A DNA stretch of 64,000 nt from Enterococcus lactis (GCF_015751045.1 NZ_BNJW01000008.1:1-64000); one strand, 5' to 3'; numbered from the stretch's first letter, positions 19,605-28,911 are shown. Translations and numbers: made by a program. The notes: generated by a model from the letters alone, not told the origin.

Positions 19605-21371
19605 TTAAGCTGTCTGTTTCAAATATTGTGCAATCGATTCAAATTTTTGTGGGTTGACCATGCTATTGACCGATAAATGAATGGATTGAGGCGCAGCCAT
19701 CCGTGCTTTTTCTGCTAAACTTTCTTTGGCTACGATCAGTGAATCAGGTTCCCCTTTTAACTCCTGGATGTTTACTTTTCGTAACGGGATAGTTAAATGG
19801 TTCTTGTCTAATATATCTTTGAGCACGGTCATCCCCATTGTTGCCGACCCCGAACGATCATCGTGGACAAGTAGGATCTCTTTGATTTGTTTGATGTTTG
19901 CTGAAAGAAACTCTTCTGTTGGCTCGTTCTTAGTTTCAGAAGCTGATGGTTCCTGTTTGCTACTCAATTCTTGAATGATTTCATCATATCGAGGTGAATT
20001 CAAAAAGTTTTCTACTGAGACAAAACGCGCGTTCGGTGCTTTTTGTTTTGCTCTTTCTTGTAGTTCGACCTGAGTAACGATCAATGTATTCGAGTCATCT
20101 GTCAGTTGGCTGATTGCTTGGTTAGTCACCGTTTGAGGCAAGTCTGCTTCCTGTACTTTTTTTCTCAAGATCGAAGCGCCCATCGCACTTGATCCCATCC
20201 CTGCATCACAAGCAAAAATGATTTTTTGTACGCCAGATAGCGCAGTTCCTTGAGGAATACCTTGGGCACCTTTAGATGCTTGTTTAGCTGCTTTTGTCTC
20301 TTGCACAGACTTTTCAAAGTCTTCATTTGTATCTTTCGCATCCGCTTTCAAAATCACTGCAGAAATACCGAATGAAACAGCTGCGGCAACAATCACGCCC
20401 AAAATAACAGGAAGGTAAGAATTGAACGGTGTCATTGCTAGAATCGCAATGATTGATCCTGGAGAAGCTGGTGCTCTTAGTCCAGCATCCATCAATTGGA
20501 AAATGAAACTTCCTGACATTCCTCCGCCTATAACTGATAAGAATAATAACGGTTTCATCATGACGTAAGGAAAATAGATTTCATGGATACCACCTAAAAA
20601 GTGAATGATCATAGCACCTGGTGCTGAAGATTTTGCTGCTCCTTTGCCAAACAAAGTAAAAGCAAGTAATACGCCAAGTCCTGGACCAGGATTTGCTTCA
20701 AGCAAGAATAGAATAGATTTTCCTGCATCTGCTACTTGTTCAGTTCCTAATGGTGTCAAAATCCCATGATTGATTGCATTATTCAAAAATAAGATTTTTG
20801 CTGGTTCAATAAAAATACTTGTCAATGGAATCAAATGGGCAGATAAAATGATCTCTACACCTTTTGCCATTGCTTGAGTCAATGCATCGACAACTGGACC
20901 AATCGCAGAAAAACCTAATAACGCTAATCCAAAACCGATAAGACCTGCTGAAAAATTATTGACCAACATTTCAAAACCGGATTTGATCCGTTTTTGGAAC
21001 AGCTGATCAAATTTCTTGATGGCATATCCACCAAGAGGTCCCATAATCATCGCACCTAGCATCATTGGAATATCTGTTCCGACAATCACGCCCATCGTTG
21101 CAATTGCTCCCACAACTGATCCGCGGTCACCAGCAATTACTTTTCCGCCAGTATAGCCGATCAATAAAGGAATCAGATAAGTTAGCATCGGGCTTACCAT
21201 GGTAGCAAAAGCTTCATTTGGCAAATAACCATCTGGGATAAATAAAGCCGTTAACACACCCCAAGCAATCAGTGCTCCAATGTTTGGCATGACCATGCTT
21301 GATAAGGTACTGCCTAATTTTTGTACCCTCGCTTTTAGCGAAATGTTGTTTTTGGGAATCGTCCGTTCCAT
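19605..21371 (-). CDS. mtlA: Mannitol PTS EIICB with an extra EIIB-like C-terminal domain
   Basis: 588 aa, starting at 21371 after GAGAGGAAG. The EIIC channel domain (about 1-345) has [11 protein letters not shown] and [13 protein letters not shown]. The EIIB domain has the phospho-acceptor Cys388 in [14 protein letters not shown] linker leads to a second EIIB-like domain (about 497-588) in which the loop is [12 protein letters not shown], with His503 at the Cys position. IICB proteins of Bacillus are about 110 residues shorter. The enzyme imports mannitol as mannitol 1-phosphate. Confidence 0.93.
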   Translation of the reverse strand: MERTIPKNNISLKARVQKLGSTLSSMVMPNIGALIAWGVLTALFIPDGYLPNEAFATMVSPMLTYLIPLLIGYTGGKVIAGDRGSVVGAIATMGVIVGTDIPMMLGAMIMGPLGGYAIKKFDQLFQKRIKSGFEMLVNNFSAGLIGFGLALLGFSAIGPVVDALTQAMAKGVEIILSAHLIPLTSIFIEPAKILFLNNAINHGILTPLGTEQVADAGKSILFLLEANPGPGLGVLLAFTLFGKGAAKSSAPGAMIIHFLGGIHEIYFPYVMMKPLLFLSVIGGGMSGSFIFQLMDAGLRAPASPGSIIAILAMTPFNSYLPVILGVIVAAAVSFGISAVILKADAKDTNEDFEKSVQETKAAKQASKGAQGIPQGTALSGVQKIIFACDAGMGSSAMGASILRKKVQEADLPQTVTNQAISQLTDDSNTLIVTQVELQERAKQKAPNARFVSVENFLNSPRYDEIIQELSSKQEPSASETKNEPTEEFLSANIKQIKEILLVHDDRSGSATMGMTVLKDILDKNHLTIPLRKVNIQELKGEPDSLIVAKESLAEKARMAAPQSIHLSVNSMVNPQKFESIAQYLKQTA

Positions 21372-21403
21372 TTTGTCTCTTCCTCTCTCCTTTTGATACT
21401 CTA

Positions 21404-21432
21404 ATTGTATCCGCTTACTAAAAAGAGAAATA
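21404..21432 (-). promoter_or_regulatory. mtlA promoter -10 with overlapping cre-like site
   Basis: On the minus strand TACAAT (21404-21409) is a good -10. At 17-bp spacing the -35 (TATTTC, 21427-21432) is very weak, as expected for an activator-dependent promoter. A cre-like site at 21406-21420 (TAGTAAGCGGATACA) has one mismatch to WTGNAARCGNWWWCA and covers the -10, so CcpA could block initiation. This is inferred from the sequence only. Confidence 0.6.
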
Positions 21433-21438
21433 GTCGTA

Positions 21439-21464
21439 CTTTGGCACGAAACTTTGTGCCAAAG
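21439..21464 (-). promoter_or_regulatory. Candidate MtlR operator upstream of mtlA
   Basis: Perfect inverted repeat CTTTGGCAC-N8-GTGCCAAAG. It lies just upstream of the weak -35 of mtlA, the position of a class II activator site. The half-sites resemble the TTGNCAC/GTGNCAA pattern I recall for MtlR of bacilli. The mtlR gene is at 24092-26125. Confidence 0.65.
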
Positions 21465-21634
21465 GTTTGAGGATATCAGCAAAATAAAAAAATTTTGGGA
21501 TCAGCAAACTTTACTTTTAAATAAACATGTTATTTTAACTTTTTTATAATATGTAAATAATAACTTTTGTCAGCATTTTATTTGGATATTTTTTGTTTTA
21601 TTATGATATTAAAATTTATATTGGAGGCCTATCT

Positions 21635-22312
21635 ATGACATTACTGATCAAAAACATGAACATGAAACGTGGTAAAAAGCGTGTGATTCGACAATTGGAT
21701 CTTTTAGTAGAATCAGGAGAAGTAACTGCTTTGATTGCCCCGAACGGATTTGGCAAAACAACTTTGCTGAACGGCATTGCCCAACTGCTGCCAACAACTT
21801 ATGATCAATTGTCCCTTCACAACATCTCTCCTACTGCTTATACAGATTATCGCCGGTCTTTCTTTTTTCTAGAATCAACGAATCAGTTATCCGACTATCT
21901 AACGGCTGTTGATTATTTGACTTTGATCAAATACTATTGGCAGAGCAAAGTAGAATGCCAAACTGTTTTCCAACGATTGAAGATGACTGAGTACCTTACT
22001 TTGCCGATTGGAAAAATGTCTCTAGGAATGAAACAACATGTCTTGCTTGCTGCTTACTTGATCAGTGATTCATCTGTCATGTTATTCGATGAACCGTTGA
22101 ACGGGTTAGACCCAGGAAGTATTGATATCTTGAATAGGCTGATCAGACAATGGCAGGAAGAGGGGAAGACGATTCTTCTTTCTTCCAACGCTATCGCGAA
22201 TATCCAATCGATTTGTTCTAAAGCATGTTTTCTAAAAAATGGAGAAATCGTCACAGAATCCTCAAATATGGAAGAGATTTTAGCTATTTATCGTCAATTG
22301 TATGAGGTGTAA
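21635..22312 (+). CDS. ABC transporter ATP-binding protein
   Basis: 225 aa. Walker A is APNGFGKTT (residues 35-43), the signature is degenerate (KMSLGMKQH instead of LSGGQ), and Walker B is VMLFDEPLNGLD. I start at 21635 after TTGGAGG. It is coupled to the next gene (two bases between stop and ATG), which encodes its membrane partner, now interrupted. The family resembles small two-component exporters such as bacteriocin or drug exporters; the substrate is unknown. With the permease broken, this ATPase probably has no function. Confidence 0.85.
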   Translation: MTLLIKNMNMKRGKKRVIRQLDLLVESGEVTALIAPNGFGKTTLLNGIAQLLPTTYDQLSLHNISPTAYTDYRRSFFFLESTNQLSDYLTAVDYLTLIKYYWQSKVECQTVFQRLKMTEYLTLPIGKMSLGMKQHVLLAAYLISDSSVMLFDEPLNGLDPGSIDILNRLIRQWQEEGKTILLSSNAIANIQSICSKACFLKNGEIVTESSNMEEILAIYRQLYEV

Positions 22313-22314
22313 CT

Positions 22315-23442
22315 ATGACTTTATTTACATTTGAACGCAATCTCTTACTAAAAAACAAAGTAAACTTTTTATTTCCTCTCTTGTTGATCGTGCTCTTTGC
22401 ATTCCCACTTTTTTTTGATTATGAACTTGCTTATACAGAATTCGATGAACTGAATCATAACTATGAAGAGACGCAACGTTTGATTGAAACATTGAAAGAA
22501 GATGAGAATGAGAAAGAATTTGTGGAAAGTTTAGAGAAAAGCAACAAACTGATTGAAGCAATCTTACATGCAAAAAACACAGGGAATGTCCAGGAAATGG
22601 TCGAAGCAACTTATCATTATGAAAAAGATATACTGGATCGACTGATTTCTGGTCAAAGACAAGGAATTCCAATCATTGAACAACAAAAACGTGTCGAGTT
22701 GCTCCATTATATGAAAGAACATTAGATCCAAAGATATTCTATTTTTGACTTGCCAGCGCATCTCCCTTTAGCGAATTACTACGAAAATATTTTTTCAGGA
22801 ATGATTTCTAGTTTTTTGATTTTATGTATAACCGCCTTGTTTCTTTCCTCGATCATCTTTTATGAAAAAAGAAAGCAGGTAATCTCTCTAGTCAATCTAT
22901 TACCGGATAGTATGGTAAAGAAACATAGCATCCGTTTTACCGTTTATTATGGTGCAGCTATGCTAAGTCTCGTGATTCCATTTTTGTTCGTCTCTATACT
23001 AGTAGTAATCAAAAATGGTTTGGGCGACTTCCGTTATCCTGTAGGAACGATCATTGGTCAGGAGATACGAATCCTTCCGATGTATGCGTATCTTTTCCAG
23101 AGTTTTCTGTTCTTGTTGTTGTGGGTACTCTTTTTAAGTACAATCAGTTTTCTTCTATCTGCTTTATTTGAACATTCTCTAGTCAATCTTTTAGGTACAC
23201 TTCTTTGTCTTTTCTTAGCAGAGTATCGCTTGTTTTCTTCGATTGGATGGATAGAATCAATCAGTCATTACTTGCCAACTTCTTATGTTGATTTTCAAAA
23301 TGTGATCGGAGGAGGAGATATGTTCTCGCCACTAGCTTCAGAACAGGTTACTTTCATGAATGGTATCTTGACACTTGGTACATGGAGTATCGTTCTATTA
23401 TTCATAGGTATGGCCGCTATCTATATAAAAAAGAGTTATTAA
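22315..23442 (+). pseudogene. ABC transporter permease interrupted by an in-frame TAG
   Basis: The frame opens at 22315 after GAGGTG, with one transmembrane helix (about 14-30) and a long charged extracytoplasmic loop. It meets TAG at 22723-22725 (codon 137). It then stays open in the same frame to 23442 with five or six further hydrophobic segments. Restored length is about 375 aa, normal for an ABC-2-type permease. No shift is needed, so a single substitution explains it. Two polypeptides could in principle be made, but the downstream part lacks an obvious start site. Confidence 0.88.
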
Positions 23443-23453
23443 AACACAAAAAT

Positions 23454-23494
23454 AATAGGAGCTGTGACAAAAATCTTGTCACCGTCTCCTATTT
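23454..23494 (+). terminator. TGTGACA-family hairpin after the ABC permease pseudogene
   Basis: AATAGGAGCTGTGACA pairs with TGTCACCGTCTCCTATT with a few mismatches around AAAATCT; it lies 11 bases after the stop. Confidence 0.75.
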
Positions 23495-23527
23495 CAAATA
23501 AACGGTTTTCTAGAATAAATAGTTTTC

Positions 23528-23626
23528 AAAAGCTTGCATCCGCAGTAATAAGAGCGACCAAACAAAAATAGTTCCTCCTATTTTTCCCTTGGTTGAAGTT
23601 ATTACTTGATGCAAGGCAGCTTTTTT
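23528..23626. other. Four-tier nested hairpin, possible structured RNA or MITE-like element
   Basis: Nested pairings, outside to inside: AAAAGC/GCTTTT plus TTGCATC/GATGCAA (23528-23540 with 23608-23624, bulge GGCA); AGTAATAA/TTATTACT (23544-23551 with 23599-23606); GACCAA/TTGGTT (23556-23561 with 23589-23594); AAAAATAG/CTATTTTT (23564-23571 with 23578-23585). A T run follows on the plus strand. It lies between convergent genes and has no ORF. Confidence 0.6.
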
Positions 23627-23640
23627 ACTGAGAACATTGG

Positions 23641-24081
23641 TTATATATGTCCATGTTCAAAAATCATTTGGACTTCTTCAATGGTTTCCGCATCACTGAG
23701 TGCCATTACTTGGTCGATGTCTGAACAGAAAAAGGCTAAATCTTGGAGCACAGCTAACTGATGTTCTTTTTTTAAAGCCACTACAAATAAGAGTGTCGCG
23801 ATTTTTGGTTCCTCTTTTGTTCCAAAGTTCACACCATCAGGCACTTGGACTAAATAGATCCCTTCTTCTATTACTTCTTCATCTTTGTCAGTCCCATGTG
23901 GCAAGGCTACGAAATTCCCGATATAGACACTCGATTTTTCTTGTCTTTTAATCATTGATTGGATATATGCCGCTTTGATTCTCCCTTGTTGGGTCATCCA
24001 CTGGCCGATCTCGGTCAACGCTTCTTTCCAATTTTGATAGGATTGATCGAGCAATATTTTTTCTGCTGGTAGCTGGATCAT
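23641..24081 (-). CDS. Second mannitol-type PTS EIIA
   Basis: 146 aa. Same architecture as mtlF, with His62 in VALPHGTDKDEE and [19 protein letters not shown], but clearly diverged elsewhere. The start follows GAGGGTG and lies 10 bases after mtlR. It closes the EIICB2-mtlR-EIIA2 operon. It may phosphorylate EIICB2, MtlA or both. No second mtlD accompanies it. Confidence 0.9.
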   Translation of the reverse strand: MIQLPAEKILLDQSYQNWKEALTEIGQWMTQQGRIKAAYIQSMIKRQEKSSVYIGNFVALPHGTDKDEEVIEEGIYLVQVPDGVNFGTKEEPKIATLLFVVALKKEHQLAVLQDLAFFCSDIDQVMALSDAETIEEVQMIFEHGHI

Positions 24082-24091
24082 CTTTTCACCC

Positions 24092-26125
24092 TCATTTCTT
24101 TATTTCTTCAATCAGGATTTTCGCTAACAATTGATAAACGATTTCTCTATTTCCTGAACGGAAGATCTCGGTGTTCAAATCGTTCATGATGATTGCTCCA
24201 CTGATTTTTCCTAAAAGAATCCCGTCTTTTTCTTGGATTGGCGAAGGCGCCAGCATAACTAACATACGGGACAATTCGATTGGCTGTCTATCCATCCCGT
24301 CAATTGTCAACGGTTGTTTCAAATTGAAAATACAAAAGATCGGTTTAGAAACCAATGAGCTGGATGTATGGAATAACCCCATATTTGTATGAGGAATTCC
24401 GATAGGTGCTTGTTCATATCGCTTAAGCAGTCGGCGATGAACCACCTCTTCATCCGTTACTAGTCCTTCAGGAAAATAAGGAAATAAACTGCGAATCGTT
24501 TCGGAGACCGTATCAGGGTTATCTAGTTCTTGAATAAAGAAACGATCAAGTAATTGATTGATTTGCTCCATGAAATGCATCGTTTCCTCATAAGTATCTT
24601 CTAGCATCAACTCGTTATTGCTGTTATACGTATTTTTTTGCCTTTTTTTCTTCTCAATATGCGAAAAAGCTTCTTTTAGCTGCTTGACTTCCTCTTCCAG
24701 CAGTAGCGGGGAGACTAAAATATATGTTCCATCATATCCTGGTAGAATAGATGTAGAAATAACAATATCATATTCTTCTTGTAAATCAATTTTTTTCAAA
24801 TCAGCGATCCGATAGAAATGAATCTGTTGAATGAAAGGAAAATACCGTTTCAAACGCAGTTCCAACATGCTAGTAGAAGCTAAGCCGCTTGGTGAAAATC
24901 CTGCAATACTGATATTGCTTTCTTTCGGACTTTTTTCCAATGAATTTGCAAAATGAAGGACCATATATGCGATCTCTTCTTCTGATAATTTCTTTTCTTG
25001 AAAAATCCGCTCTACTGCTTGGCGGATTGCATTGGCAATTTCCTCATATTGAACCATGATTTTTTCTAAAATCGGATTAGTCAGTGTCTCTTCTTGTAAA
25101 ATGGCTCTTGAAAACACACCAGACAAATGGGTCAAAAGCATTTTGTACAAGGTTTCATCTTCATAAAAATGGACATTCGTCTCTTCACTTACTTCTTGAA
25201 TCAGTTGTTTTACTAAATAAGCAAGCTGTGTATCGAACGTTTCTTCAAAGAAATTCTGATCAAATGAGTTCGTGAAGTCATTTAATAATCCTGCAAAAAA
25301 GACGATCTCATTTACTGGGTAAAGTTGTTTTGTCTCAGAAGCAATCCGTGAGAATAATCGTTTAGCGGTCTGAAGCAATTCTTTGTTTGCCAGACCATTA
25401 TACGTCTCATTTGTCAGTAAATGATTTTTCGTTACACGATCCATCGTCAATGTCAGCATCAAAACCAAATGTTCAAGTTTTCTATCACTTAGATTGGTCT
25501 TTTTTTGGATCAATTCTTCCCCGACTACTTGGCGTGCAAGAGACAGATGTTGCGGATCAACGAATCGAAAAAAGTAATTCAGCGATGAATCAAAAGAAAT
25601 ACTATGAAAAAGTTCATATTCATTGATTTCTAATTCTAATACATTCGCTGTTAGAAGCCGACGGTATTTTTCCGGTCCTACGATCTCATATCCTTGGTTC
25701 CGAATGATTTCCAAAGGCAGTTGGCGGGTACTTTCTTCCAACTGTTTGATATCTGCATAAAAAGTAGTATTACTGATGCGGTATAATTCCATAAAATGGG
25801 CAAGACTCAACGGTTCTGTCGTTAGTAACAGCTCGGCTAAAATTGCGTGCTGTCGTTTAGCAGTAGGCAAATCATCGCTTTTCCCATCTGTATTTTCTTT
25901 TAATTGCTCCATTACTTCTTCCGATGCCTCAATGACAAACGAACCTCTTGCTACTTTTTTCAAAGAAGCATTTACCGATTTCAATGAGACTTCAAGATTA
26001 TCTAATTCGCGGTAAACGGTCCGCTTGCTGACTTTCAATAAATTCATCATTTTTTGGATAGTCACAGGTGAGGGACTGCTGAGAAATTCTGCTAATAATT
26101 GTTTTTCTCTGGGCGATAAGTACAT
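24092..26125 (-). CDS. mtlR: PRD-containing transcriptional regulator of the MtlR family
   Basis: 677 aa. A DeoR/HTH_11-type N-terminus (about 1-60, KVSKRTVYRELDNLE) is followed by two PRD domains (about 180-400; His residues in LLTHLSGV and MVLHFANSLE). Next are a GatB-type EIIB-like domain (about 400-490) and an EIIA-mtl-like domain (about 530-677; His in IGIPHTNMG). In bacilli, MtlR activates mtl promoters and is tuned by phosphorylation of PRD His, EIIB Cys and EIIA His. Here the EIIB loop reads GFSPSGLASTS with no Cys. The gene lies between two PTS genes; the start is two bases from the EIICB2 stop. Confidence 0.92.
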   Translation of the reverse strand: MYLSPREKQLLAEFLSSPSPVTIQKMMNLLKVSKRTVYRELDNLEVSLKSVNASLKKVARGSFVIEASEEVMEQLKENTDGKSDDLPTAKRQHAILAELLLTTEPLSLAHFMELYRISNTTFYADIKQLEESTRQLPLEIIRNQGYEIVGPEKYRRLLTANVLELEINEYELFHSISFDSSLNYFFRFVDPQHLSLARQVVGEELIQKKTNLSDRKLEHLVLMLTLTMDRVTKNHLLTNETYNGLANKELLQTAKRLFSRIASETKQLYPVNEIVFFAGLLNDFTNSFDQNFFEETFDTQLAYLVKQLIQEVSEETNVHFYEDETLYKMLLTHLSGVFSRAILQEETLTNPILEKIMVQYEEIANAIRQAVERIFQEKKLSEEEIAYMVLHFANSLEKSPKESNISIAGFSPSGLASTSMLELRLKRYFPFIQQIHFYRIADLKKIDLQEEYDIVISTSILPGYDGTYILVSPLLLEEEVKQLKEAFSHIEKKKRQKNTYNSNNELMLEDTYEETMHFMEQINQLLDRFFIQELDNPDTVSETIRSLFPYFPEGLVTDEEVVHRRLLKRYEQAPIGIPHTNMGLFHTSSSLVSKPIFCIFNLKQPLTIDGMDRQPIELSRMLVMLAPSPIQEKDGILLGKISGAIIMNDLNTEIFRSGNREIVYQLLAKILIEEIKK

Positions 26126-26126
26126 C

Positions 26127-27830
26127 TTATTTTTCTCCCTTCACGAGTTTTTCGTATTCATTCGTAGCTACCCAATGTTCCACTAGGACTAGCTGAGGGA
26201 TCGTTTCTTTTAGCTGTTCATTTACAGCTAGTTCTCTTTGGGCGATATAAATCGTTTCTTCTTGGATTTTGAGCTGTTCGATTGGTTCCTTTAAGATAAC
26301 AAACTGTTTTTTCTCTTTTTTTGCTAATTGACTTAAAATCGCCATGCCCATGGTTTGTGAACCACGTCTATTATTTTTATACAAAAACACAACGTTAACG
26401 GGCGACTTTTTCTGTTCTACTACTTCTACTCTCTCTTTTTTTTCTTTCCAATTTGGTTCGTGGATCGCTTCTTTTATTCGTGACAGCAAGATATCTGTTT
26501 CCAAAAAGTGATCCAGTACGAAAATTTGACTTTGAGGTACTTTTTCTCTTGCAAGATCCGCTAATTCATGTTGGACGATAACAAGCTGATTTACTTGATT
26601 GTTCAATTCATAGACAGAGCTGTATCCAACAGCGAGATCAATTTTTTCCGCTGCTAATTTTTTCTTCAGCAAGGCGGCTCCCATAGCGCTTGATCCCATG
26701 CCTGAGTCACACGCAAAAACGACAGAATGAATGGTAGATAGTTCCAAGATTTCTCCCCTTTCTTTGACCGTGTTGTCTCCTTTTTCTTTTTTCGGTAATT
26801 TCAATAGCAGCGTTGCACAAATGAAGGTTACAAATGTACTGATTGCTATCCCTATACTTACCCCAGCTAGTTGCGGATAAGGCGTATTGGCAAAAATCAC
26901 GAGTAGTGACCCGGGCGATACAGGAGTAGCTAATCCCGCATCTAACCATTGGAATATCAACGTGCCGCTTGCTCCACCAACCATTACAGCTAAAAACAGA
27001 TATGGACGCAACAAGACAAACGGAAAATAAATTTCGTGAATCCCACCAATCGCATGGATCATCAACGCTCCACTTGCGTTTACTTTTTCCTGTTTTTTTG
27101 CAAAACAAAGGATAGCAAGTAAGATCCCTAAACCAGGTCCCGGATTTGCCTCCATCAAAAACAGGTAAGAGTGTCCGACTGCTTGTGAGAATTCGATTCC
27201 TAAAGGTGTCAACACACCATGGTTGATTGCATTATTAAAAAATAATACTTTTAGAGGTTCTAGGATCAAACTGACAAGCGGCAACAGATTCATTTTGACT
27301 AGCCAAGACACGACGGAGACAAGCAACAGGTGGAAACTATTTAAAGCTGGCTCAATAAAAACGATTCCAATTATACAAATGACACTACCAATCAGCCCTA
27401 CTAGTAAGTTGCTGACAAGCATTTCATACCCAGCTTTGAATTTCGCATGAAATCTAGAAACAAATTGTTCATACAAGAAGCCGGCAAGCGGTCCTATAAT
27501 CATCGCTCCTACGATTTGCGGGGCATCGGAACGAGCAATCAACCCTAAAGAAGCGATTGCGCCCGCGACTGCCCCTTTTTGTCCCCCTACCGATTTTCCG
27601 CCTGAATAGCTGATCAAGATTGGTAAAAGCAGTTGAATCATCCAGTGGCATACCTCTTCCAACGTGGCATGCAAATCGCCAGACACACCTTTCATTACTA
27701 ATGACAAGATTCCCCAAGCAATAAACAGACTTAGGTTTGGCATGATCATTTCATTCAAGTGGTGTCCGGCTTTTCTCAGTTGTTTCGTAAACACTCGACT
27801 GCTGCCGTTTGCTTTCCATTTGTATTCCAT
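26127..27830 (-). CDS. Second mannitol-type PTS EIICB with an extra EIIB-like domain
   Basis: 567 aa, starting at 27830 after TGGTG. The EIIC domain has [13 protein letters not shown] and NNAINHGVLTPLG. EIIB has the active Cys in [14 protein letters not shown] second C-terminal EIIB-like domain again lacks the Cys (FLYKNNRRGSQTMG). It is clearly paralogous to mtlA at 19605-21371 and has the same unusual architecture, so the duplication postdates the domain gain. The substrate is probably mannitol or another hexitol. It follows manA with a possible attenuator in between. Confidence 0.9.
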   Translation of the reverse strand: MEYKWKANGSSRVFTKQLRKAGHHLNEMIMPNLSLFIAWGILSLVMKGVSGDLHATLEEVCHWMIQLLLPILISYSGGKSVGGQKGAVAGAIASLGLIARSDAPQIVGAMIIGPLAGFLYEQFVSRFHAKFKAGYEMLVSNLLVGLIGSVICIIGIVFIEPALNSFHLLLVSVVSWLVKMNLLPLVSLILEPLKVLFFNNAINHGVLTPLGIEFSQAVGHSYLFLMEANPGPGLGILLAILCFAKKQEKVNASGALMIHAIGGIHEIYFPFVLLRPYLFLAVMVGGASGTLIFQWLDAGLATPVSPGSLLVIFANTPYPQLAGVSIGIAISTFVTFICATLLLKLPKKEKGDNTVKERGEILELSTIHSVVFACDSGMGSSAMGAALLKKKLAAEKIDLAVGYSSVYELNNQVNQLVIVQHELADLAREKVPQSQIFVLDHFLETDILLSRIKEAIHEPNWKEKKERVEVVEQKKSPVNVVFLYKNNRRGSQTMGMAILSQLAKKEKKQFVILKEPIEQLKIQEETIYIAQRELAVNEQLKETIPQLVLVEHWVATNEYEKLVKGEK

Positions 27831-27858
27831 CTTTTTCACCATACTTCTATTTATTGAT

Positions 27859-27908
27859 AGACGGATTTTATGTAGAAAAAGCAGCAAACGAAAACCGTCT
27901 GCCGCTTT
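27859..27908 (-). promoter_or_regulatory. Mutually exclusive hairpins (possible attenuator) before EIICB2
   Basis: On the minus strand AAAGCGGCAGACG pairs with CGTTTGCTGCTTT (27896-27908 with 27878-27890, two G-U) and is followed by TTTTT, which is a terminator. The AGACGG in its 5' arm can instead pair with CCGTCT at 27859-27864, which would prevent the terminator. It lies between the manA stop and the EIICB2 start. It could equally be a plain manA terminator. Confidence 0.55.
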
Positions 27909-27922
27909 CAGCTATCTGGGAA

Positions 27923-28873
27923 CTATTTGCCTGGTTCAGACGCAATGATTGCTAGTTCACCTTGGACCGTCCACTCAGAAACGCCACTTGGAATGATACA
28001 GCTTGTTCCTTTTTCTAATGGATATGTTTTTCCGTCAACAACAAGGTCTCCTGCTCCTTCAATCACTGTCATCAACGTATAAGGGGCTTGTTTTTTGAAA
28101 GATGTGATTCCTTTAATATCCCACTCATATACATTGAAAAACTCAGTTTCTAAATAAGTGACGATCGATGAATTCCCTTTTCGGACTTCTTTGATTTGTA
28201 ATTCTGGTGTTTTGGCAGGGACAGTTGTTACATCAATCGATTGTTGGATATGCAGCTCTCTTGTTTGTCCTTGCGCATCTTTTCTGTCATAGTCATATAC
28301 GCGATAAGTCGTATCGGAGCTTTGTTGTGTTTCTAAAATCATGATCCCTTTACCAATAGCATGGATCGTTCCGCTTGGTACATAAAAGAAATCACCTTTT
28401 TTAACTGGTACTTTCTTCAAAAGGTCATCCCAGCGCCCCTCTTTGATCATCTCAGCTAGTTCTTCTCTTGTCTTTGCATGATGACCGTAGATAATTTCTG
28501 CACCAGGTTCAGCATCGATGATATACCAGCATTCAGTTTTTCCCAATTCACCTTCATGTTTCATCCCATAGGCATCATCTGGATGTACTTGTACAGATAG
28601 ATCATCTTCTGCATCTAAGATCTTGATCAACAATGGAAACACTGGTTCTGAAGGATGCCCAAACAATTCCTTGTGTTCTGACCATAGTTCATCTAATCTT
28701 TTCCCTTTGAATTCGCCATTTTCTACTACACTGACACCATGAGGATGCGCGCTGATCGCCCAATCTTCTCCGATTTTATCGTTAGGGATATCAAAACCGA
28801 AGACGGAACGTAAACGGCTTCCTCCCCAAATTTTTTCTTGAAAAACTGGTTTTAAAAACATAGGTTCCTGCAT
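27923..28873 (-). CDS. manA: Mannose-6-phosphate isomerase, class I
   Basis: A 316-aa zinc cupin enzyme interconverting mannose 6-phosphate and fructose 6-phosphate. Zinc-site features are VQVHPDD, KTECWYI and the GTIHAIGKG loop; PLLIKILDAEDDLSVQVHPDD is the family hallmark. The start follows GAGGAG. It lies upstream of the second mannitol PTS locus in the same direction, with a hairpin between them. Confidence 0.95.
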   Translation of the reverse strand: MQEPMFLKPVFQEKIWGGSRLRSVFGFDIPNDKIGEDWAISAHPHGVSVVENGEFKGKRLDELWSEHKELFGHPSEPVFPLLIKILDAEDDLSVQVHPDDAYGMKHEGELGKTECWYIIDAEPGAEIIYGHHAKTREELAEMIKEGRWDDLLKKVPVKKGDFFYVPSGTIHAIGKGIMILETQQSSDTTYRVYDYDRKDAQGQTRELHIQQSIDVTTVPAKTPELQIKEVRKGNSSIVTYLETEFFNVYEWDIKGITSFKKQAPYTLMTVIEGAGDLVVDGKTYPLEKGTSCIIPSGVSEWTVQGELAIIASEPGK

Positions 28874-28911
28874 AATTCAAACTCCTCTCATTTTTCATAG
28901 CTATTATAGCA

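Noticed and set aside
21439-21464. Possible sigma-54 (-24/-12) promoter, because TTGGCAC occurs
   Set aside because: The spacing from TGGCAC to a TTGC element does not fit on either strand, and the perfect dyad symmetry fits an operator better. MtlR here lacks an AAA+ domain.
26707-27108. 133-aa minus-strand open frame
   Set aside because: It is an alternative frame inside the second EIICB gene, with Cys/Trp/Arg-rich shadow composition.
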